Source: Alphaproteobacteria bacterium (GTDB taxonomy: Bacteria; Pseudomonadota; Alphaproteobacteria; Rhodobacterales; Rhodobacteraceae). Taken from it: a DNA stretch of 7,391 bases. Where the stretch lies: NCBI GenBank assembly GCA_024277955.1, contig JAJRUE010000002.1, positions 1 through 7,391 of the forward strand, written 5' to 3'. The translations under genes and the position numbers were made by a program. Below are positions 5,291-7,391 of this stretch, piece after piece (the stretch's first letter is position 1; each line of letters starts with the position of its first letter). A model generated the notes under the pieces. The model saw only the letters and a program-made list of their open reading frames with translations, made no database searches and had not been told where the DNA came from.

Positions 5291-5748
5291 CAGCGGTCGT
5301 CCCCGGCCTTGTCCGCGCGGCCATCGCCATCGCCTCCGTCGCCGCCATCGCCGCCGCGTTCCAGATCGCGCCGCACCTCGTCGCGCGAAAACAGCTGGCG
5401 CGCGGCATCCATCTGGTCATAGGTCTCGTCGATCTTGAAGCGCAGCTCGGGCGAAAACTTGAGCGCCACCGCCCGCGACACCAGCCGGCGCAGCTCGGAC
5501 CGGTTGCGCCTGAGCGCGTCCAGCGCTTCCTGCCGGTGCTTGCCGCCCAGCGGCATCACATAGACCGTGGCGACGCGCAGATCGGGCGACGTGCGCACTT
5601 CGCCCACCGTCACCGACAGGCGGCTCAGGTCCGGGTCGTGCACGTCATCGCGCGCCAGCACCTGCGAAAGCGTGCGCCGGATCAGTTCGCCGACGCGCAA
5701 CTGGCGCTGCGAGGGGCCGGCGCCGTGATGATGAAGGTTCTTTGCCAT
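5290..5748 (-). CDS. rbfA: 30S ribosome-binding factor A (RbfA)
   Basis: RbfA is a KH-fold factor that binds the immature 30S subunit and helps process and fold the 5' end of 16S rRNA. The protein has 152 residues. It shows the family start QRQLRVGELIRRTLSQVLAR (14-33), DPDLSRLSVTVGEVRTSPDLRVATVYVMPLG (38-68), and the diagnostic region ALKFSPELRFKIDETYDQM (95-113). Residues 131-152 are a GGD-repeat, Gly/Asp-rich tail beyond the usual ~130 residues. I chose the ATG at 5748, where homologous sequence begins (MAKN...GPSQRQLRVGE); the open frame continues to 5784 with unrelated sequence. The ribosome site is weak. It is the first gene of a two-gene unit with truB and is divergent from dapB across 96 bases. 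Confidence 0.97.
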   Translation of the reverse strand: MAKNLHHHGAGPSQRQLRVGELIRRTLSQVLARDDVHDPDLSRLSVTVGEVRTSPDLRVATVYVMPLGGKHRQEALDALRRNRSELRRLVSRAVALKFSPELRFKIDETYDQMDAARQLFSRDEVRRDLERGGDGGDGGDGDGRADKAGDDR

Positions 5749-5844
5749 GGGCGCCCAGATAAGCCCGAAAGCGGCGCGCTGCAACAGGGCTTTGCGCTTT
5801 TGCCGGAAACCGCTAAACCGGGCGGCGCAATGAAGGAGAACGAG
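5749..5844. promoter_or_regulatory. 96-base divergent promoter region between rbfA and dapB
   Basis: This gap must hold the start signals of rbfA-truB (minus) and dapB (plus). On the minus strand TTGCAG and TATCTG (5762-5757) are 17 bases apart but match only 3 of 6 positions each, and would leave almost no leader. On the plus strand no convincing pair was found; TTGCGC (5792-5797) and TAAACC are too close together. The AAGGAG ribosome site of dapB is at 5833-5838. Confidence 0.4.
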
Positions 5845-6654
5845 ATGGCAGAGCTACCGGGGATCGTGGTCGTGGGCGCATCGGGCCGGATGGGGCGGAT
5901 GCTGACCCAGGTGGTGCTGGCGTCGGACAAGGCCCGGCTCGTGGGCGCGGTGGAACGCGAAGGCCACGACTGGATCGGTCAGGATCTGGGCCGCGCGATG
6001 GGCGGGGCCGACCTGGGGGTGACGGTCACCGACGACGCGCTGGAAGCGTTTGCGCGCGCGCAGGCGGTGCTCGATTTCACGGTGCCGGCGGCCAGTGTCG
6101 GCTTTGCGGCGCTGGCGGCGCAGGCGCGGCTGGTGCATGTGATCGGCACCACGGGGTTTACCGATCAGGATCTGGCCCGGCTGAACGCGGCGTCGCGCCA
6201 CGCGGTGATCGTGCGCTCGGGCAACATGAGCCTGGGGGTCAACGTGCTGGCCCGCATCACCCGCATGGTGGCCGAGGCGCTGGACGAGGATTTCGACATC
6301 GAGGTGATCGAAGCCCATCACAACCAGAAGATCGACGCGCCTTCGGGCACCGCGCTGATGCTGGGCCAGGCAGCGGCCGAAGGGCGCGGCGTGGAGCTTG
6401 CGCAGGTGTCTGACAGGGGCCGCGACGGGATCACCGGCGCGCGCAAACGCGGCGACATCGGCTTTGCCGCGGTGCGCGGCGGCGATATCGTGGGCGAACA
6501 TGACGTGCTGTTCGCCGGGCAGGGGGAACGGCTGGTGCTGCGCCACGTGGCCAGCGACCGCAGCCTGTTCGCCAAGGGCGCGCTCAAGGCGGCGCTGTGG
6601 GGCCAGGACAAGAAGCCCGGCGAATATGACATGTTCGACGTGCTGGGGCTCTGA
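5845..6654 (+). CDS. dapB: 4-hydroxy-tetrahydrodipicolinate reductase
   Basis: DapB reduces 4-hydroxy-tetrahydrodipicolinate to tetrahydrodipicolinate with NAD(P)H, in the diaminopimelate/lysine pathway that feeds peptidoglycan synthesis. The 269-residue protein has the usual length. The N-terminal Rossmann domain carries VVVGASGRMGRML (8-20); VLDFTVPAAS (75-84) and GTTGF (101-105) line the cofactor site. The signature EAHHNQKIDAPSGTAL (156-171) holds the catalytic pair His158 (with His159) and Lys162. The C-terminal part GDIGFAAVRGGDIVGEHDVLFAG (203-225) and the end KPGEYDMFDVLGL are typical. AAGGAG at 5833-5838, six bases before ATG 5845, decides this start over the ATG at 5830, which would place the ribosome site inside the gene. 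It is monocistronic by position: divergent from rbfA and convergent with the SDHAF4-like gene. Confidence 0.98.
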   Translation: MAELPGIVVVGASGRMGRMLTQVVLASDKARLVGAVEREGHDWIGQDLGRAMGGADLGVTVTDDALEAFARAQAVLDFTVPAASVGFAALAAQARLVHVIGTTGFTDQDLARLNAASRHAVIVRSGNMSLGVNVLARITRMVAEALDEDFDIEVIEAHHNQKIDAPSGTALMLGQAAAEGRGVELAQVSDRGRDGITGARKRGDIGFAAVRGGDIVGEHDVLFAGQGERLVLRHVASDRSLFAKGALKAALWGQDKKPGEYDMFDVLGL

Positions 6655-6667
6655 GGACACGCTCTGC

Positions 6668-6681
6668 CGCCCTTTCGGGCG
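6668..6681 (+). terminator. hairpin after dapB
   Basis: CGCCC (6668-6672) and GGGCG (6677-6681) pair around a TTTC loop, starting 14 bases after the dapB stop codon. It is followed by TCATT, only a poor T-tract, so termination here may need the second hairpin at 6720-6742 or Rho. Confidence 0.4.
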
Positions 6682-6719
6682 TCATTGCTGCAGCGCGAAG
6701 AGCAACCGTGAGGGCGCGA

Positions 6720-6742
6720 TGAGCGCAGCCATGCTGCGCTCA
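6720..6742. terminator. perfect 10-bp hairpin between dapB and the SDHAF4-like gene
   Basis: TGAGCGCAGC (6720-6729) and GCTGCGCTCA (6733-6742) are exact inverted copies around a 3-base loop CAT. The outer bases of the right arm are the stop codon of the SDHAF4-like gene (TGA at 6742-6740 on the minus strand). The position between convergent genes suggests a bidirectional terminator or a block against antisense read-through. No T-run directly follows on either strand. Confidence 0.5.
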
Positions 6743-6928
6743 GAAATCGATCGCGATACCCTTTTTTTCCCAATCGCCGTAGCGCACCGGTTCCGGCCCG
6801 TCGCGCCCGCCCAGTTCCACCGGGCGCTTCTTGGCGGCTTCGGCGGCCTTGCGGCGGCGTTCTTCGGCCTCGGCCAGGGCGCGCCTGGCGGCGGGGGGCA
6901 GGTCTTTCCTGTCGGTATCTTCGGACAT
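6740..6928 (-). CDS. succinate dehydrogenase assembly factor 4-like protein (DUF1674)
   Basis: A 62-residue soluble protein. The N-terminal two thirds form a charged helix (about 11-35, PPAARRALAEAEERRRKAAEAAKKR). The C-terminal GGRDGPEPVRYGDWEKKGIAIDF (40-62) is the hallmark of the DUF1674/SDHAF4 family. In mitochondria SDHAF4 binds the flavinylated SdhA subunit and helps complex II assembly; a similar role here is inferred from homology. The gene is intact at normal length. ATG 6928 has an AAGGA element (6939-6935) six bases upstream. It is divergent from the rsmB-type gene (72 bases) and convergent with dapB. No sdh genes lie in the window. The codons for EKK contain a run of seven A on the coding strand. 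It was chosen inside a longer open frame that extends to 7282 because only this part matches the family. Confidence 0.92.
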   Translation of the reverse strand: MSEDTDRKDLPPAARRALAEAEERRRKAAEAAKKRPVELGGRDGPEPVRYGDWEKKGIAIDF

Positions 6929-6937
6929 CGGTCTTCC

Positions 6938-6965
6938 TTGTTCCCGGTGGCTGTCGTGATATAGC
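6938..6965 (+). promoter_or_regulatory. candidate promoter of the rsmB-family gene
   Basis: TTGTTC (6938-6943) and TATAGC (6960-6965) are separated by 16 bases. The -10 box matches 4 of 6 positions and is preceded by TGA, an extended -10 motif. Transcription would start near 6971, 30 nt before the ATG at 7001. Read on the other strand the same AT-rich core gives TATATC, which could serve the SDHAF4-like gene, but its -35 is poor. Confidence 0.42.
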
Positions 6966-7000
6966 GGCCCGGCAACCGCCGCAAGACAAGAGGAAACGCA

Positions 7001-7391
7001 ATGCCCCAGCCCGGCCTGAGCGCCCGACGCGCCGCCCTGCGGCTGCTCGACAGCGTGACCGAAGAAGGCCGGCTGCTGTCGGAAACCGCGCCCCGCGTGC
7101 TGGACCGGCTGCCCCCCGAAGACCGCGCCCGCGCCCAGCGTCTTGCCACCACCACGCTGCGCTGGATGGACCGCGCCGACCGGGTGCTGGGCCCGCATCT
7201 GAAAAAACGCCCCCCCGCGCGGGTTCTGAACCAGCTGCGCCTGGCCACGGTGGAGCTTTGCGTCGAGGGCGCCGCCGCCCACGGGGTGGTGAATGCCGCG
7301 GTTGAACTGACTCGCGAAACCCCCCGCACCCGGCGGCTGGCGGGGCTGGTGAACGCGGTGCTGCGCAAGGTGGCGGCCCTGCCCGAAGGCA
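7001..7391 (+). CDS. rsmB: RsmB/NOP-family 16S rRNA cytosine-C5 methyltransferase, N-terminal part
   Basis: The first 130 codons of a gene that runs off the right edge. RsmB methylates C967 of 16S rRNA (E. coli numbering) with S-adenosylmethionine. The visible part is the N-terminal NusB-like helical RNA-binding domain: SARRAALRLLDSVTEEGRLLSE (7-28), RAQRLATTTLRWMDRADRVL (44-63), LNQLRLATVELCVEGAAAHGVVNAAVELTRE (76-106) and RRLAGLVNAVLRKVA (111-125), whose LVNAVLR is the family signature. The catalytic methyltransferase domain with its cysteines lies outside the window, so the exact family member (RsmB or a close paralogue) cannot be fixed. AGAGGAA at 6989-6995 supports the ATG at 7001. Confidence 0.92.
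   Translation, partial: MPQPGLSARRAALRLLDSVTEEGRLLSETAPRVLDRLPPEDRARAQRLATTTLRWMDRADRVLGPHLKKRPPARVLNQLRLATVELCVEGAAAHGVVNAAVELTRETPRTRRLAGLVNAVLRKVAALPEG

Noticed and set aside
6318..7001. 227-codon minus-strand open frame spanning the SDHAF4-like gene
   Set aside because: Arg/Ser/Pro-rich shadow of dapB and the SDHAF4-like gene in another frame; no family resemblance.

Overview
The window looks like a chromosomal segment of a high-GC alphaproteobacterium, most likely a member of the Rhodobacterales (Roseobacter/Paracoccaceae group). This rests on the translation-gene block rbfA-truB ... rpsO, a divergent dapB beside rbfA, an SDHAF4-type gene next to an RsmB-type rRNA methyltransferase, and DUF5665, DUF1643 and DUF2189 proteins of the kind found in that order. 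The assignment is by recognition of protein families; no search was run.

Layout from left to right. 1-227 (-): 5' part of rpsO (ribosomal protein S15), with a candidate promoter at 328-356. 372-466: a long inverted repeat directly behind the DUF5665 gene (466-807, -), a small predicted membrane protein with a TTG start. 985-1308 (+) and 1450-2496 (+): two neighbouring genes of unknown function whose C-terminal ~70 residues look related. The second encodes an extremely acidic, Asp/Gly-rich protein with a hydrophobic N-terminus and tandem repeats, and a match to the alphaproteobacterial LexA (SOS) box lies in its promoter region. 2527-3057 (-): a DUF1643 protein. 3058-3364: a 307-base gap with inverted repeats and no convincing gene. 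3365-4222 (-): a DUF2189 multi-pass membrane protein. 4385-5290 (-): truB. 5290-5748 (-): rbfA, overlapping truB by one base. 5845-6654 (+): dapB. 6740-6928 (-): a succinate dehydrogenase assembly factor 4-like gene, convergent with dapB across a perfect 10-bp hairpin. 7001-7391 (+): the N-terminal NusB-like part of an RsmB-family rRNA methyltransferase, running off the window.

How the genes fit together. rbfA-truB and rpsO are parts of a conserved translation neighbourhood (30S maturation, tRNA pseudouridine 55, S15), and RsmB also acts on the ribosome. Here about 4.1 kb with five little-characterised genes separates truB from rpsO. The most unusual part of that insert is the plus-strand pair at 985-2496. 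dapB (lysine/diaminopimelate synthesis) and the SDHAF4-like gene (complex II assembly) are ordinary housekeeping genes. No RNA gene, insertion sequence or CRISPR array was seen.
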